Assembly (NCBI GenBank): GCA_950097015.1
Contig: CATNEN010000038.1
Coordinates: 24,713,001-24,777,000 of the forward strand
Source: Macrostomum hystrix
Lineage: Eukaryota; Platyhelminthes; Macrostomidae
DNA length: 64,000 nt
Direction: 5' to 3'
Shown here: positions 22,778 to 33,404 of the stretch, piece by piece
Numbering within the stretch: the first letter of the stretch is position 1
How the letters are laid out: the number at the start of each line of letters is the position of its first letter
Notes under the pieces: generated by a model
The model's input: the letters and a program-made list of their open reading frames with translations, nothing else
Databases searched by the model: none
Told to the model about the DNA's origin: nothing
Translations under genes and position numbers: made by a program

Positions 22778-23149
22778 GCTTCAACAGCAGCCTCGAAGAA
22801 GCTGGTGCAGTACATTGTGGTGCGCCGCGACCTACTGGAGACCTTGAACTGGCCTGTCGGAGCCGTCATGGCCCAGGCCTGCCACGCCGCCACCGCCGCC
22901 ATCTGCCTATTCTACGGCAATGCGGACACGCAGGCTTACCTGGCCGATTTGGACCGAATGCACAAAGTAGTTCTTGCCGCCAACAGTGAGTCAGAGCTGG
23001 CCAACTTATCACACACACTAACTGCTCACAATATTGAGCACAAATTGTGGATTGAACAGCCCGAGAATTATCCTACAGCTTTGGCTGCTAGGCCATACGA
23101 AAAGGCCGAAGTGCAGGCCCTTTTCAAACAGTTTAAAATGTTCAAGTGA
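22778..23149 (+). CDS. PTRHD1: PTRHD1-type peptidyl-tRNA hydrolase domain protein, 5' exon not found
   Basis: The frame begins after the acceptor AAATCACTTTCAG|GCT and encodes 123 residues. LVQYIVVRRDLL, PVGAVMAQACHAATAAI, HNIEHKLWIEQPENYPTALA and RPYEKAEVQALFKQFKMFK match the PTRHD1 branch of the Pth2 fold along its whole length. Pth2 enzymes cleave peptidyl-tRNA; the activity of PTRHD1 itself is less clear. No ATG exists in frame before Met23 of this exon, which is inside the conserved core, so an initiator exon must lie upstream, possibly beyond the SINE at 22475-22685, or be a very short exon I cannot place. Confidence 0.88.
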   Translation, partial: ASTAASKKLVQYIVVRRDLLETLNWPVGAVMAQACHAATAAICLFYGNADTQAYLADLDRMHKVVLAANSESELANLSHTLTAHNIEHKLWIEQPENYPTALAARPYEKAEVQALFKQFKMFK

Positions 23150-23670
23150 AGCTTCTGCTGTGTTGGCTGAGAGATTAATATCTGGTAACTTGCAGTACAT
23201 CTTTATATTTTTAATTTTGACTCTATTATAAAATGTGTTTAAAATATACGATATACAAGCATTTCGTAGATTATTATACTGCTAACCGTGCCATGTCTTC
23301 TATTGTGCAAAGTTGAAAATGTTTTAAGTGTTTAGTTTTTTTTTATTTGGACAGATTAACAGCGTCATTCACACCTTGACAAAACCATGAAAACCAAAAA
23401 CGATGAAGATTAGTTTTCAGGACCGAGTTCCTGCAGTTCCTGGTTGTACTTTTAATTTTCAGGCTACACTGAAGCCTTCTGCCAAGTTTCTGCGAGCTTT
23501 AAGTCTATGGTCGTAATGGCGCCACCGCCCTGCATCTTCGGCACTGCCTGCATGGTCTTTTTAAACTGGCCTGCGCGCGATCAAAGTTCTTACAAGCAAT
23601 TTTTGTAATCTCAGCTATTGCTGAGGCACTGTTGCATTAAACGCAACTAGTGCAATCAATAAACGAAACA

Positions 23671-26600
23671 ATGGAAGCTGTAGAAAAAACTCCTCATCTG
23701 GGCCTCGATTCCAAGGACGAGGCGAAGCGAAACATTCTCTTAGAAACATTTGACAGCATTCGCGACGACCTGCGACGCGGCACGCACCTGTTTGCTCTAA
23801 AAGTTAGAGTTGTTTCGGGCCGGCAGATTCAGGGCACTAACATATCGCCCAAGGTTTGCATCTGTTTCAAATCACAGAAGCGATGGACTCAGCGAGAAAC
23901 CAACTCAACAAATGAGCCCTTCTGGGGAGAGAATTTCTATTTCAACTGCGTATCAGACGTCGAGGACCTGCTGAGAGAAAATGTGACCTTTCGAGTCGTG
24001 AACAGCAAAGTCTTTCGTAGAAACTTGGTCATCGGTGAGTTCCAGCTAAGCCTAGTTTTGGTTGCAGGTGAGAAGAACCGTTCAATGTTCAATCGCTGGT
24101 TGGCCCTGGTTGATCCGATAGATCCCAGTACAGTGTGCAAAGGATTTCTTAAAGTTTGCGTGGCTCTCATTTTTCCAAACGAGCGAGAAGTTCAGTGGCC
24201 AGACCCATTGGCCTTTAATTCTGTCAAGGAAGACACCGAGGACAGCGTACTAACCTGCTCTGGCCACTTGTTTCTAAAGATGACGTTTGTTTTGGCAGTC
24301 TACCTCATGCAAGACATACCTAGGTTTGACGCAAAAGGATGCAAAGTTTCGAATGTAGCAATCGCCCTGTCATTCGCTGGCAATACTGTTATGTCAGAGC
24401 CGCTTTCCCTACCTGAGGATGTTGTGTCCGAGCCGTACCTGATTAAGAAAGAGCTTCAGCTAACAGTTTCGTGGCCTTCAATGTGCGACAAGCTAGTACT
24501 AACCCTGTTTTCTGTGAATGGGAGGCAGCACTGGCCGTTGTGTTGTCACCTTTTCCTGATTCGAGACATTTCTGTAGAGAGTTCAAGCTCTCTAAAACAA
24601 CAGGTGCAGGCCGCTGCGCCTTCAAATGTAACGCAACTCGAACTAGAGAAAAAAGCCATAGAAGGCACTCGAATGCAAAAGGCTTCAGATGCCGCTCAAG
24701 GCAAAAAACCAATGAGCAGCAATACCAAGAAAGATTCGAAAAAGGAAGGCTTCATGCCAATGATTGGTCCGTGCTTTGTGAACATGTATGGCGCACCCTT
24801 GGACCTGATGGAGGACAGAGTCGAGGCAGGCTACATTGAGAGCATGAATTCCGGCGCGATCGAGGCGTGCGCCTACAGGGGTCGCGTGTTTGTTCGCCTA
24901 AGAAGCCGTTTCTGCGAGGCGAACAGCGAGAATGCCGAAGTCAAGGACCTTGTAATCGGAACCAAGGAGCAGAGAGACCTACTATTATTTGCTAAATCCA
25001 ACACTTTTCTATTATTCGGAATGATCAGCTCTGTGCCGATGATTAGCGACGCCAAAAGTGGGATGCAATTTGAGGTATCAATTGGTCACAATGGTCTCAA
25101 CAGCCTGAGCAGCGTGACAAATGCGCAGCCATTTCCTTCAACTTCGTTCTGTGCTAATCCGAAAGAGATTCTGAAAACTCAGCGCATTCTCAGTGGACAC
25201 TCTTACTCAACTGTAAAACTAGATAATGGCAAACCTGCCTTTCTAGTCGAGAGCATCTGGGAAGATATTCGCTATCGTATTCACTTCTACAATTTCATTG
25301 CTCTCCTAGAAAGCAAGTGGGAGAAGAAGAAGAACCCGATATTAATGAGCTACAAGCTTGGCTTGTCAAGAGTTCGAACACTGACCACGATTCGCGACCT
25401 GTGCCACGAGCTGACTCAGTGCATTGAACGGACACCGATTCCTTTCAGTTCGCCCAATGAAGCTGGAATGAATGACATGGACAAGCAGTGGAAAGAAGTT
25501 CGAATGCACCAGCTCGAAGGTATATCAAAGAAGCTCACAGCTATGCGCAAGCGAGCAGCAGCATATTTGAATGCCGATACCAGCGTCTCCGAGAAGGCTA
25601 GAGCTGCCCGGGTATTGTGCGAGAGGCTATCAGATATTTCTCTTCTATTCGACAATATTAAGAAGGAGCCGCAGCTCAGCATTCCTGACGTCTTCGTCTA
25701 CTTGTTGGTGAATAACGAGCGTCGAGCTTATGCTCGTCTGCCAATATCCAGCATCTACTACTGTCAGGCGGATGCTGTCCACGGTCATCCAGTTGATGCC
25801 CTCGACAAAAATGAGGACGGATTCACGCGCTATCGAGGCTTACTTACGAATCGAATGATGACGGTCTTTCTGAAAATGATACCCGGCCTGCGTGACATAA
25901 ATGAAGACGAATTCTGGCCACTTCCTGGTTTGATTCGCATGAAGCTATTGTTTGGTTTGTCTTCAACTATGCGCAATGGCATTCTACCGCCTGTCGATTA
26001 CTATGGTGTTATCTACGAGTACACCAAGCTAGGTGGCGGTGTGATAGAATCGGTATGTGCCGGCGGTCAGAATAAGGACTCGGTTAATTTCAAAACCGAC
26101 TCCTCTGGCATCAATGTTGTCGAATCATCATGCAGCATGCTCAAACCTAAGCCTACTACAGACCGCGACAATTCAACTTGGCGATGGAGGGGCAACTGGT
26201 CAACGTGGCTTGACAACTCTGTTGTGGTCAATTCGACTGCCGAGACCGCCTTCGACTTTGTCTACATGGTGCACGTGCGCGAAAAAGCGCAGCAAAAGGA
26301 CAGCTCACCCGAGTGGAAGTTCATCGGCTACTTCACTGAGGACATGGATCGCATTGTTGCTGCTGGCAACAAGTTAGACAAAAACTTTGCAATGGACACT
26401 AAAAAGTGGGTAGTGATTCCCACGAAGAATCATATGACTGGTCAGGAGCTTGCCTGGATAGAAGTCACTGGCTCTGATGAGTACTCAAAGGACATTCGCT
26501 TCTCCGAGAAGGACATTACAACAACCGTGCGATTAGACAGCAACTTTTATAGAAAACTACTTCAGAGAAAGCGCAGGCGAAGCGACATGGTTTTTACAGA

Positions 26601-29600
26601 GACTATCACACTGACGTACAGCAAGCAGCGCAATGGCAGTTGGAACGTGTCTCGAATATGCCGCTTTGACGGCCGACAAAACATCATGGATCTAGACAAA
26701 AACGCCATTCGTTGTTGGACCCAGATGCAGAATCTGACACCAATGTCCATAGATCTGCCTGATGGGCAGAGCGTGGACGATGTGCTATCAACTGGCGGTG
26801 ATGACGGGCATAAACATGACTCTACTCCCAAATTGAAAACCTTCATCTGGATCGATGACTGGCAACAGCTTATTCTGCCATTGATTACGGAAGATCGCTT
26901 TGTTGATGTGGTTTTCGAACGACGTAAGATAGTTTGTGACATTATAAACACAGAACAAGACGCGACGGAACACATCAGTGACAACATGCAACACTGGGCA
27001 GAATATGGCGCTTCTGTCACTGACGGGATCTTTCATTTGAATCAGCAGAAAGGCGATCGGGTTAAGCGGATCCGCAAGCGCCGTCAGATTGAGCCAGCCA
27101 ACGCCAGCATGAGCTTGCAGTCAACAAAGCGAGACTGCTTCGTCCAGTTAGCCCCGTTCCCGAGTTTTATTGTACAACGCCGAGTAGGCAAGCGGTCTCG
27201 CCTGTGCTGCCTATTCGACAGCATTGAGCACATCCCGACGCCAATCACAGTGACCGCAGTTGTCAACCCTGAGCACATCAGCCGGTGGGAAATGCGCTGT
27301 TACTTTCACGAAGCCCGAGATCTGGTCATTGCGGAGGATCAGCACCAACTGTACGTGTATGCTATTCTCAGCATCTCTGATCAGAGTGCAGCTTCGTCGA
27401 TAATACAGAACGACTTCAATACCCAGCTATGGCGCTGGAATGAAACGATTATTTTTCGCAACCTGATTTACCACGAGCACGAAAATCAGGTGTTCACGTC
27501 GCCTCCAATGATGATTATTGAATTCTTTCGCAAGCTGCCGATTCACAACGATATCTTTCTTGGAAGATGTATAATTGACTGCGAGAATTTTGTGGTACAA
27601 CTGGAAAACGAAAAGCACACAGAGGACCAGCTTCCCGTACTGCAGTGGTACAAGGTGCACCTGAGAGGAATCGAGGATGCTGGCTGCGTTCTTGCAGGAT
27701 TTCACTTCCGCTGCATCAATACATTCCGGCCGTCAAACAAGATTTTCGAGAACTCAGTTTTGACGCCGCCGGAAAAGAACATGCAAGAGCTTTTTAAGAA
27801 AGACCGAGTAGTGTTAGACAACCGTATGAGATTTGAGATACCGGCCGAGATACTGCCTGTACAGGTGCCTCACGTGCTAAAGATCACATCCTGGGGCTTG
27901 CGTGAGCTTCGCAAGTACATGCTATCGAGAGTGGGCAGCCCGAATATCGAATTCAGAATCGGTCACAATGTGCTGCAGACCGAGAGCCTTCGGTATGATA
28001 AGAGTCCGACCTTTGTAAACAGATCACACTCGCTATTAATGTACCTGCCGCTAGAGGTTTCCTATTTGCCTGAGCTATTCATGGTGGTTAGAGATTCTCG
28101 CTCTTTTGGCCGAGCTCCTCTTATTGGAGTGGCTCGCATTCCATTGCACAAATGCCGCTTGAAAGACCCTACACACTTAAACGAACTTGATTCAGAAGAA
28201 CTAGATTTTTTCATTCACACTCTTAACGGAAATATTCGACCTACGTCAAACTCAGAAAATCGCACCTACATGTCAGTTAAGGCGCCTATTAAAGTGGACT
28301 TCTCGCGCGAGTTCTTCTTTCTGTTTGAGCCGCCGTCTCAGCTTGCTTTTCGGCGAAACGCTCAGAGCGAAGACGAAGGTAATGTTTTCGGTGTCCTCGC
28401 AGATGACAAGAACATTTTTCGCACCATGAAAGCGGTCCTCTGCGACATGTTTCTTTTACCTGTCGGTCAAAAGCCTTCTGTAGAGGTGCAGTCTAGTGAT
28501 AATGACTACAAAATGGTAATTGGAGATGAGACATTATCAAAGACTAAATCGGACTGGTGGTGCAAGTACTATCTGTCTAAAACAAATAGCCTGACGAAGG
28601 CAGTCAGCTATCTGGAAGGTGACAAGCTTGAATTCTACTGTACAACGCTGGAGGACGCAGTGGTGGAAATCGGCGAGGCAAACAGCTTCTTCTATAATCA
28701 AGACCGATTTAAAAGTGTATGCAAACTGTTAAACTATGAACTCTTCGAAGGCGAGAACGATACAGATAACCAAGGCCTCGGTAGCGAACGCAGTCGCGCT
28801 TATGAGGTGCACTACAGCGGCTTCGAGGACGTCTTCGAGGCGAAAAACCTGGTCCGCTGCAACCAGATGACGTCTGACGAAGAAAATCGCTTCTGTGGAA
28901 TCTTCCTCGGCAAAGTCCGACTCTACTATTTGGGCCCCCTGATCGGCCCTCAAGAGAAAGAAGAAGCTATGGAGCAGCTGTACCGTGCCAAGACCCATCA
29001 GCAGTCTCTGATTTATACTCCTCTTTACGGCACTGTGCCGCAGGATGCGAACAGACAGCACTGCTTGGTGCGTGTCTATATTGTCAGAGCCTTAGAGCTT
29101 CAAGCTGGGAATATGTCAAGTCTTCCGAACTCTTATATCGAAGTTTTCTTCTCAGATAACAAGAGCATAATGCAACTCAGCAGTAGCAAGGCCAATTCTA
29201 TCGAGATGGATAGCAACCCCGTGTACGGCCGCATGTTTGAGCTTTACTGTATTTTACCATTCCAAAGTCGTCTTCGTGTACGCATCATGGACAAATCTAC
29301 TTTCTTGTTCGATGAAGAAATCGGCTCTACAACGATAGACTTGGAGAAGCGCGTCACGACTATCTATCGAAGCACATGCGGCCTGCCCCAATGCTACCGT
29401 CAGGCGGGAATCAACGCATGGCGCGACATGGACAAGCCCAGTGACATACTCAATCAGGTGTGCCAACGATTTCACCTTGAAGAGCCGCTCTATTGGACCG
29501 AAAATAATAATACTGATGAATCTTTGGTAGACGAATCGGCAAGGGATGAAATGAAAATGCTCCACAGATACTACATATTTCCACCTGGCTGTCAAAGAGA

Positions 29601-31134
29601 AAATTACAAACAGGCTAAGGTCAGTGAGAATACCGAAATCTTCGACGAGAGCTTTTTGCCTACGGGCAACATAAATTCAATATGCATCCAAGGATCGTTA
29701 GAGCCAGAAGTGCCACAGCCGCAAGATCTCGAAGCGAGCTATGCTGTCAATGAAGTGTTTAATCGGCGCAAAAGTCAAAACAGCAACGCTCTGCAGGAGG
29801 AGAGTTCTATGCGCATGACCCACAGTGCCGAAGAAAGCGGTTCTCTCATTGAACGAATCAAAGCCCGCGTAGATCGAGCTGCGCAGCTAAAACCGCAGCC
29901 AACACCGAGCACATTCAGGCTGGAGGATTTCGATACTATAAATGAGATCCGCGGCATTCACTTGGGCCCCAGTGACCTGGAGCCAGAGATTTGCCGCGAA
30001 CGCTTGGCATTGAACATCCTGCGCCGTCTGCCATTGGTGCGCGAGCATGTCGAGACCCGACCGCTTTACAATCCTCTGCAGCCAGACATTGTGCAGGGTC
30101 GCTTAGAGATGTGGGTCGACATCTTCAGTCTCAGCGGCCTAAAAAACAGCGAGGCCGAAGCCGCTAGTAGCGACCAGGCTAAGCAGATTAAGGGGGAAGA
30201 AATGATATCTAAGCTACGCGAATTGCTCCCACCCTCTGTTGATATTGCGCCTCGGAATCCACAGCCCTACGAACTGCGAGTGGTTGTTTGGAGCGTGCAC
30301 GACGTCATTAGTGAGACTGACTATGGCTCCGACTCCTCGGGAGATCTGTACGTTCGCGCCTGGATGGAGGGCCTTGGCGATACGCAGGAAACTGACGTTC
30401 ACTACAACTCTCTCGAGGGCGAGGGCGAGTTCAACTGGCGCTTCATATTCCAGCTGGATTACCTGCCGCACGAGAGAACCATCTGCGGCAAGCAGAAAGT
30501 CAGCCTGTTCAATCGAATTCTAACAAAAATACCGCCGATGCTGCACCTGCAACTGTGGGATAATCGCCGATTTCGATTTGACGACTTTATTGGCAGTGTC
30601 GAGGTTGACTTAGCCAAGCTAGCCACACCGACGCGCACTAAGGACAGCTGCTTCATGCGCAATCGCTGGGGCATGGAACTCGGTCAAACCATGGTTCAGA
30701 ACATGGCGCCAGATGGTAAGACGACTGACACTGTCAACTTGTTTGAAGTGCAGCGCATCTACGGCTACTGGCCCTTGAGTACGTCCAAGTCGCACGATCT
30801 AAGCGACAACAAAGCCGGCTCCTGGATGGTCGGCAAGCTGCTAATGGAGCTGGAAATCTTATCTAAGGAGGAGGCCGCTCTGAAACCGGCTGGTCTCGGA
30901 CGCGGCGAGCCAAATCAGAATCCTCATTTGCCGGATCCCAAGCGACTAGCCATCGGCAATAGCTTTCTGGCTACTTCGTTGGCTGCATTTCGTAAAATCT
31001 TCTGGCCCAGATATAAATGGTACTGCATTGGTGGGATTCTGATGGTAATATTTGTCGCTCTGTTGGTCGCTGTCGTATTCAGCACGCCGCTAACGACTCT
31101 GACAGGGACGGATTCGAAAATTCCATTTGGCTAA
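23671..31134 (+). CDS. Ferlin family membrane protein, single exon
   Basis: An uninterrupted frame of 2,487 codons starts at ATG 23671 (gaaacaATGGAA). Ferlins are tail-anchored multi-C2 proteins for calcium-linked membrane fusion and repair. Visible in order: C2 near 40-170 (LFALKVRVVSGRQIQGTN); C2 near 197-300 (MTFVLAVYLMQDIPRFDAKG); the hallmark GFMPMIGPCFVNMYG near 360; FerB near 672-750 (PDVFVYLLVNNERRAYARLP); a DysF region near 780-975 (WRWRGNWSTWLDNS, WKFIGYFTEDMDR); C2 near 1197-1300; C2 near 1398-1494; C2 near 1799-1895; and C2F near 2199-2317 with the strongly conserved TDVHYNSLEGEGEFNWRF. A transmembrane helix (YCIGGILMVIFVALLVAVVF) lies about 20 residues before the end. Length exceeds the usual 2,000 or so. 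Total lack of introns is unusual, since animal ferlin genes are normally split into dozens of exons. Confidence 0.95.
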   Translation: MEAVEKTPHLGLDSKDEAKRNILLETFDSIRDDLRRGTHLFALKVRVVSGRQIQGTNISPKVCICFKSQKRWTQRETNSTNEPFWGENFYFNCVSDVEDLLRENVTFRVVNSKVFRRNLVIGEFQLSLVLVAGEKNRSMFNRWLALVDPIDPSTVCKGFLKVCVALIFPNEREVQWPDPLAFNSVKEDTEDSVLTCSGHLFLKMTFVLAVYLMQDIPRFDAKGCKVSNVAIALSFAGNTVMSEPLSLPEDVVSEPYLIKKELQLTVSWPSMCDKLVLTLFSVNGRQHWPLCCHLFLIRDISVESSSSLKQQVQAAAPSNVTQLELEKKAIEGTRMQKASDAAQGKKPMSSNTKKDSKKEGFMPMIGPCFVNMYGAPLDLMEDRVEAGYIESMNSGAIEACAYRGRVFVRLRSRFCEANSENAEVKDLVIGTKEQRDLLLFAKSNTFLLFGMISSVPMISDAKSGMQFEVSIGHNGLNSLSSVTNAQPFPSTSFCANPKEILKTQRILSGHSYSTVKLDNGKPAFLVESIWEDIRYRIHFYNFIALLESKWEKKKNPILMSYKLGLSRVRTLTTIRDLCHELTQCIERTPIPFSSPNEAGMNDMDKQWKEVRMHQLEGISKKLTAMRKRAAAYLNADTSVSEKARAARVLCERLSDISLLFDNIKKEPQLSIPDVFVYLLVNNERRAYARLPISSIYYCQADAVHGHPVDALDKNEDGFTRYRGLLTNRMMTVFLKMIPGLRDINEDEFWPLPGLIRMKLLFGLSSTMRNGILPPVDYYGVIYEYTKLGGGVIESVCAGGQNKDSVNFKTDSSGINVVESSCSMLKPKPTTDRDNSTWRWRGNWSTWLDNSVVVNSTAETAFDFVYMVHVREKAQQKDSSPEWKFIGYFTEDMDRIVAAGNKLDKNFAMDTKKWVVIPTKNHMTGQELAWIEVTGSDEYSKDIRFSEKDITTTVRLDSNFYRKLLQRKRRRSDMVFTETITLTYSKQRNGSWNVSRICRFDGRQNIMDLDKNAIRCWTQMQNLTPMSIDLPDGQSVDDVLSTGGDDGHKHDSTPKLKTFIWIDDWQQLILPLITEDRFVDVVFERRKIVCDIINTEQDATEHISDNMQHWAEYGASVTDGIFHLNQQKGDRVKRIRKRRQIEPANASMSLQSTKRDCFVQLAPFPSFIVQRRVGKRSRLCCLFDSIEHIPTPITVTAVVNPEHISRWEMRCYFHEARDLVIAEDQHQLYVYAILSISDQSAASSIIQNDFNTQLWRWNETIIFRNLIYHEHENQVFTSPPMMIIEFFRKLPIHNDIFLGRCIIDCENFVVQLENEKHTEDQLPVLQWYKVHLRGIEDAGCVLAGFHFRCINTFRPSNKIFENSVLTPPEKNMQELFKKDRVVLDNRMRFEIPAEILPVQVPHVLKITSWGLRELRKYMLSRVGSPNIEFRIGHNVLQTESLRYDKSPTFVNRSHSLLMYLPLEVSYLPELFMVVRDSRSFGRAPLIGVARIPLHKCRLKDPTHLNELDSEELDFFIHTLNGNIRPTSNSENRTYMSVKAPIKVDFSREFFFLFEPPSQLAFRRNAQSEDEGNVFGVLADDKNIFRTMKAVLCDMFLLPVGQKPSVEVQSSDNDYKMVIGDETLSKTKSDWWCKYYLSKTNSLTKAVSYLEGDKLEFYCTTLEDAVVEIGEANSFFYNQDRFKSVCKLLNYELFEGENDTDNQGLGSERSRAYEVHYSGFEDVFEAKNLVRCNQMTSDEENRFCGIFLGKVRLYYLGPLIGPQEKEEAMEQLYRAKTHQQSLIYTPLYGTVPQDANRQHCLVRVYIVRALELQAGNMSSLPNSYIEVFFSDNKSIMQLSSSKANSIEMDSNPVYGRMFELYCILPFQSRLRVRIMDKSTFLFDEEIGSTTIDLEKRVTTIYRSTCGLPQCYRQAGINAWRDMDKPSDILNQVCQRFHLEEPLYWTENNNTDESLVDESARDEMKMLHRYYIFPPGCQRENYKQAKVSENTEIFDESFLPTGNINSICIQGSLEPEVPQPQDLEASYAVNEVFNRRKSQNSNALQEESSMRMTHSAEESGSLIERIKARVDRAAQLKPQPTPSTFRLEDFDTINEIRGIHLGPSDLEPEICRERLALNILRRLPLVREHVETRPLYNPLQPDIVQGRLEMWVDIFSLSGLKNSEAEAASSDQAKQIKGEEMISKLRELLPPSVDIAPRNPQPYELRVVVWSVHDVISETDYGSDSSGDLYVRAWMEGLGDTQETDVHYNSLEGEGEFNWRFIFQLDYLPHERTICGKQKVSLFNRILTKIPPMLHLQLWDNRRFRFDDFIGSVEVDLAKLATPTRTKDSCFMRNRWGMELGQTMVQNMAPDGKTTDTVNLFEVQRIYGYWPLSTSKSHDLSDNKAGSWMVGKLLMELEILSKEEAALKPAGLGRGEPNQNPHLPDPKRLAIGNSFLATSLAAFRKIFWPRYKWYCIGGILMVIFVALLVAVVFSTPLTTLTGTDSKIPFG

Positions 31135-31709
31135 CTATAACTGCAGTGTAAGCTGAACTATTGAACATTGATCATTTGTAACTCACGTCACTGTAGTCAG
31201 TGTGCATTTTAGAATGTCTGAAGGTTAATATTTCATATGTAAATGCCTTATTAGTTAATATAAATATAAAAAAGTAGACAGTTTAAAGCGTATAGAATCA
31301 ACAATAATAGGTACATTACAGTAGACACCATGCAAATTTACTTTTCGTAGTCTTACCCAAGCTAGAATGCCTAAAAATATAAATTGCCATATCATTTGAC
31401 AAATACATTTGCAAAACTCGTCCAATCAAATACTGTGGACCAATCTATACTTGATCACAGCTTCTAATTAAGCTGTCGTAACTATTGAATATGTATTTAA
31501 TTAGCATCGCTTATTTGTGTCATATGCGTTGACCAATGCTGCGAAACACTTGTTATGTATGTGTACCATATTCCTAGATGCAGTTTCAATCGTCACCAAT
31601 CAATTAAGCTATAAATCTGAAATTAAAATTTGTACAACGGTCGATGCGGCAATTGGACTTCATTTAGTTCTCGCCGGAAAGTTTAGCAGTTTCCTTGTCC
31701 AATACCACC
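31135..31709. other. Ferlin 3' flank, no gene
   Basis: AT-rich sequence with no supported coding region, no poly(A) tract and no obvious target-site duplication, so there is no direct sign that the ferlin is a recent retrocopy. Confidence 0.5.
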
Positions 31710-32000
31710 TAAGTGGGGCCTCATTCATTTGGGGCAGAGAGAAGGCTTGGGGGGCTTGTCGTGCAATTGACGCCCATTCGGGATAACCTCTAAGGCACTG
31801 AGAGCGTACACTGCCTGGCAATGAGAAAGTCTGGGGCAGATGTACACACCTGTGTGAGTCTGCGTACCGTATCAGTGTGCGTGTGTGCCTGGAGTCAGCG
31901 AAATGGGTAGAATTGCCTCCTTGCTGGCTGCGGGTCTACTGTCACCAAATGATACGCCAATAGTCCGCAGCCCTCATGCCATTATATAATATTATATATT
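31710..32000 (+). mobile_element. SINE family A copy, plus strand, head missing
   Basis: Shares TTGTCGTGCAATTGACGCCC, CACTGCCTGGCAATGAGAAA, TGGCTGCGGGTCTACTG and CCGCAGCCCTCATGCCATTA with the 58-kb copy, and ends in an AT-rich tail. The tRNA-like head is lost. Confidence 0.85.
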
Positions 32001-32060
32001 CGAGTATATTTGTTTATGGCTTTCCCATTACCGCGGTTAATGCACCCTAAAAAGGGAAAT

Positions 32061-33404
32061 TCATTTTTTGGAATCTACACCTGCAACAGAACTATCATCG
32101 CTATTGGCAGTGCCATTGGAATCGGCTGTGTCGCTAGTTACAGGATTGCCATCGTCCATCAGGTCATCAAGCAAATCGGAGAGCTCTGGAATTAATATTT
32201 GAACAAAACTGCTCGTACATTCAGAACTTGTAAATTCTATCTGTTTCACATATTCAGTTGCGATTTATTCACAATGGATCACCTGGAGGAATGTCGGTGC
32301 TGTCGCATCGCTCTTCATTCGCAGCCGTTGCATCTGCAGTGGCTGCTTCATCCGGCATTTGGGTCGATGCTTCAGTATTTGCTTCGTCCGCAACGTCTCG
32401 CTGGACTGAAAATACCATAACATAAAACAAGATAGTGTCAAAGTAAAAACATTAAATAGTCAGAAGGAAGACATTGTGTCTAACAGGTAGACTCGCGCAC
32501 ATGTCGGAGTTGAAAACTGTGTTTTACTGCCTTTGATATTTAATGCAAGGACATTTTATTCAAGTTACAAACGAAACCTTGAAAGGATGAAAACATCGAC
32601 TAATAAACATTTTTTACCAGCTTTTCGACAATTTTCGCGAGTCCCCGACATTCGATAACGAACTTCGCCTTTGAACTTCGTATATGACAGCTATTAATAA
32701 CTAACTAAAGTGGTATCAAAATGCACCCGTCGGACGGTACAGAATCGAAAGGACGTACGGTATTGTTCGTGAACTAACTACTCCCCTCAGGAGTTACTGA
32801 AAAGTACATAAATCAGTCTCTGCGAAAGACCTCTACTCTTATACCGCTCAGGCTTCGCAAAACAGGACATTGCTCGTATTACAGCAGGATAGTCGACTCC
32901 TATTTTGAGTGCTATATTTTAAAGTGTCGTAAGCTAGTTCTTCTATCTGGTGGTCATTCATCAATTCCGTCTATTTCAACCGAGACAGAATGCTCTTTAA
33001 TTCTTTGCAGCAAATCCGGCAAAACATGTGGCTTAAAATCAATGGTAAAACCAACACATTTTGGAAAGTGTGGTTGTTAAAATTGATTTCGAGTAATGTT
33101 TAAAAACTGACTAAACTGACGCTTGGGTTTCTTCTATGTTGTTGTCAGTTCTGCCTGTCTTTATTCGTTATAAACGCACAACTGTTCTAGGACTGAAAAC
33201 GATCACGATTTCTCAGTCCTCCTTACGACAGAAATTACCATAGACTTCGTTGTTCCACTGGAAAAATAGAAGACTTGGAAAGACACGAGAAATGCACTTT
33301 TTGTTGATAATTAGCATGGTTTTAGACGCACCTCGGACGCTGAATGCAGACACACTGCTAATTATGAGCAGTGTAAACAGAAGGGACGCTTCGCAGAGTC
33401 TCAT
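32061..33404 (-). CDS. Small secreted acidic protein, three exons
   Basis: Exons 33404-33332, 32405-32283 and 32185-32061 sum to 321 nt (106 aa plus stop) with matching phases. Donors GAG|GTGCGT and CAG|GTGATC; acceptors ATTTTCAG and ATTCCAG. Residues 1-20 are a clear signal peptide (RLCEASLLFTLLIISSVSA). The mature chain is dominated by Asp, Glu, Ala, Thr and Ser (VADEANTEASTQMPDEAATA; LSDLLDDLMDDGN; DSNGTANSDDSSVAG) with a single Cys, so it is probably disordered and strongly negative. It resembles no family I know. It could be a mineral- or mucus-associated acidic protein, or a peptide precursor; no dibasic cleavage pattern is present except the final KK. Confidence 0.55.

Noticed and set aside
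23440-23600. Short GC-rich frames on both strands just upstream of the ferlin (about 30 codons each)
   Set aside because: Too short, overlapping on opposite strands, and no splice partner found.
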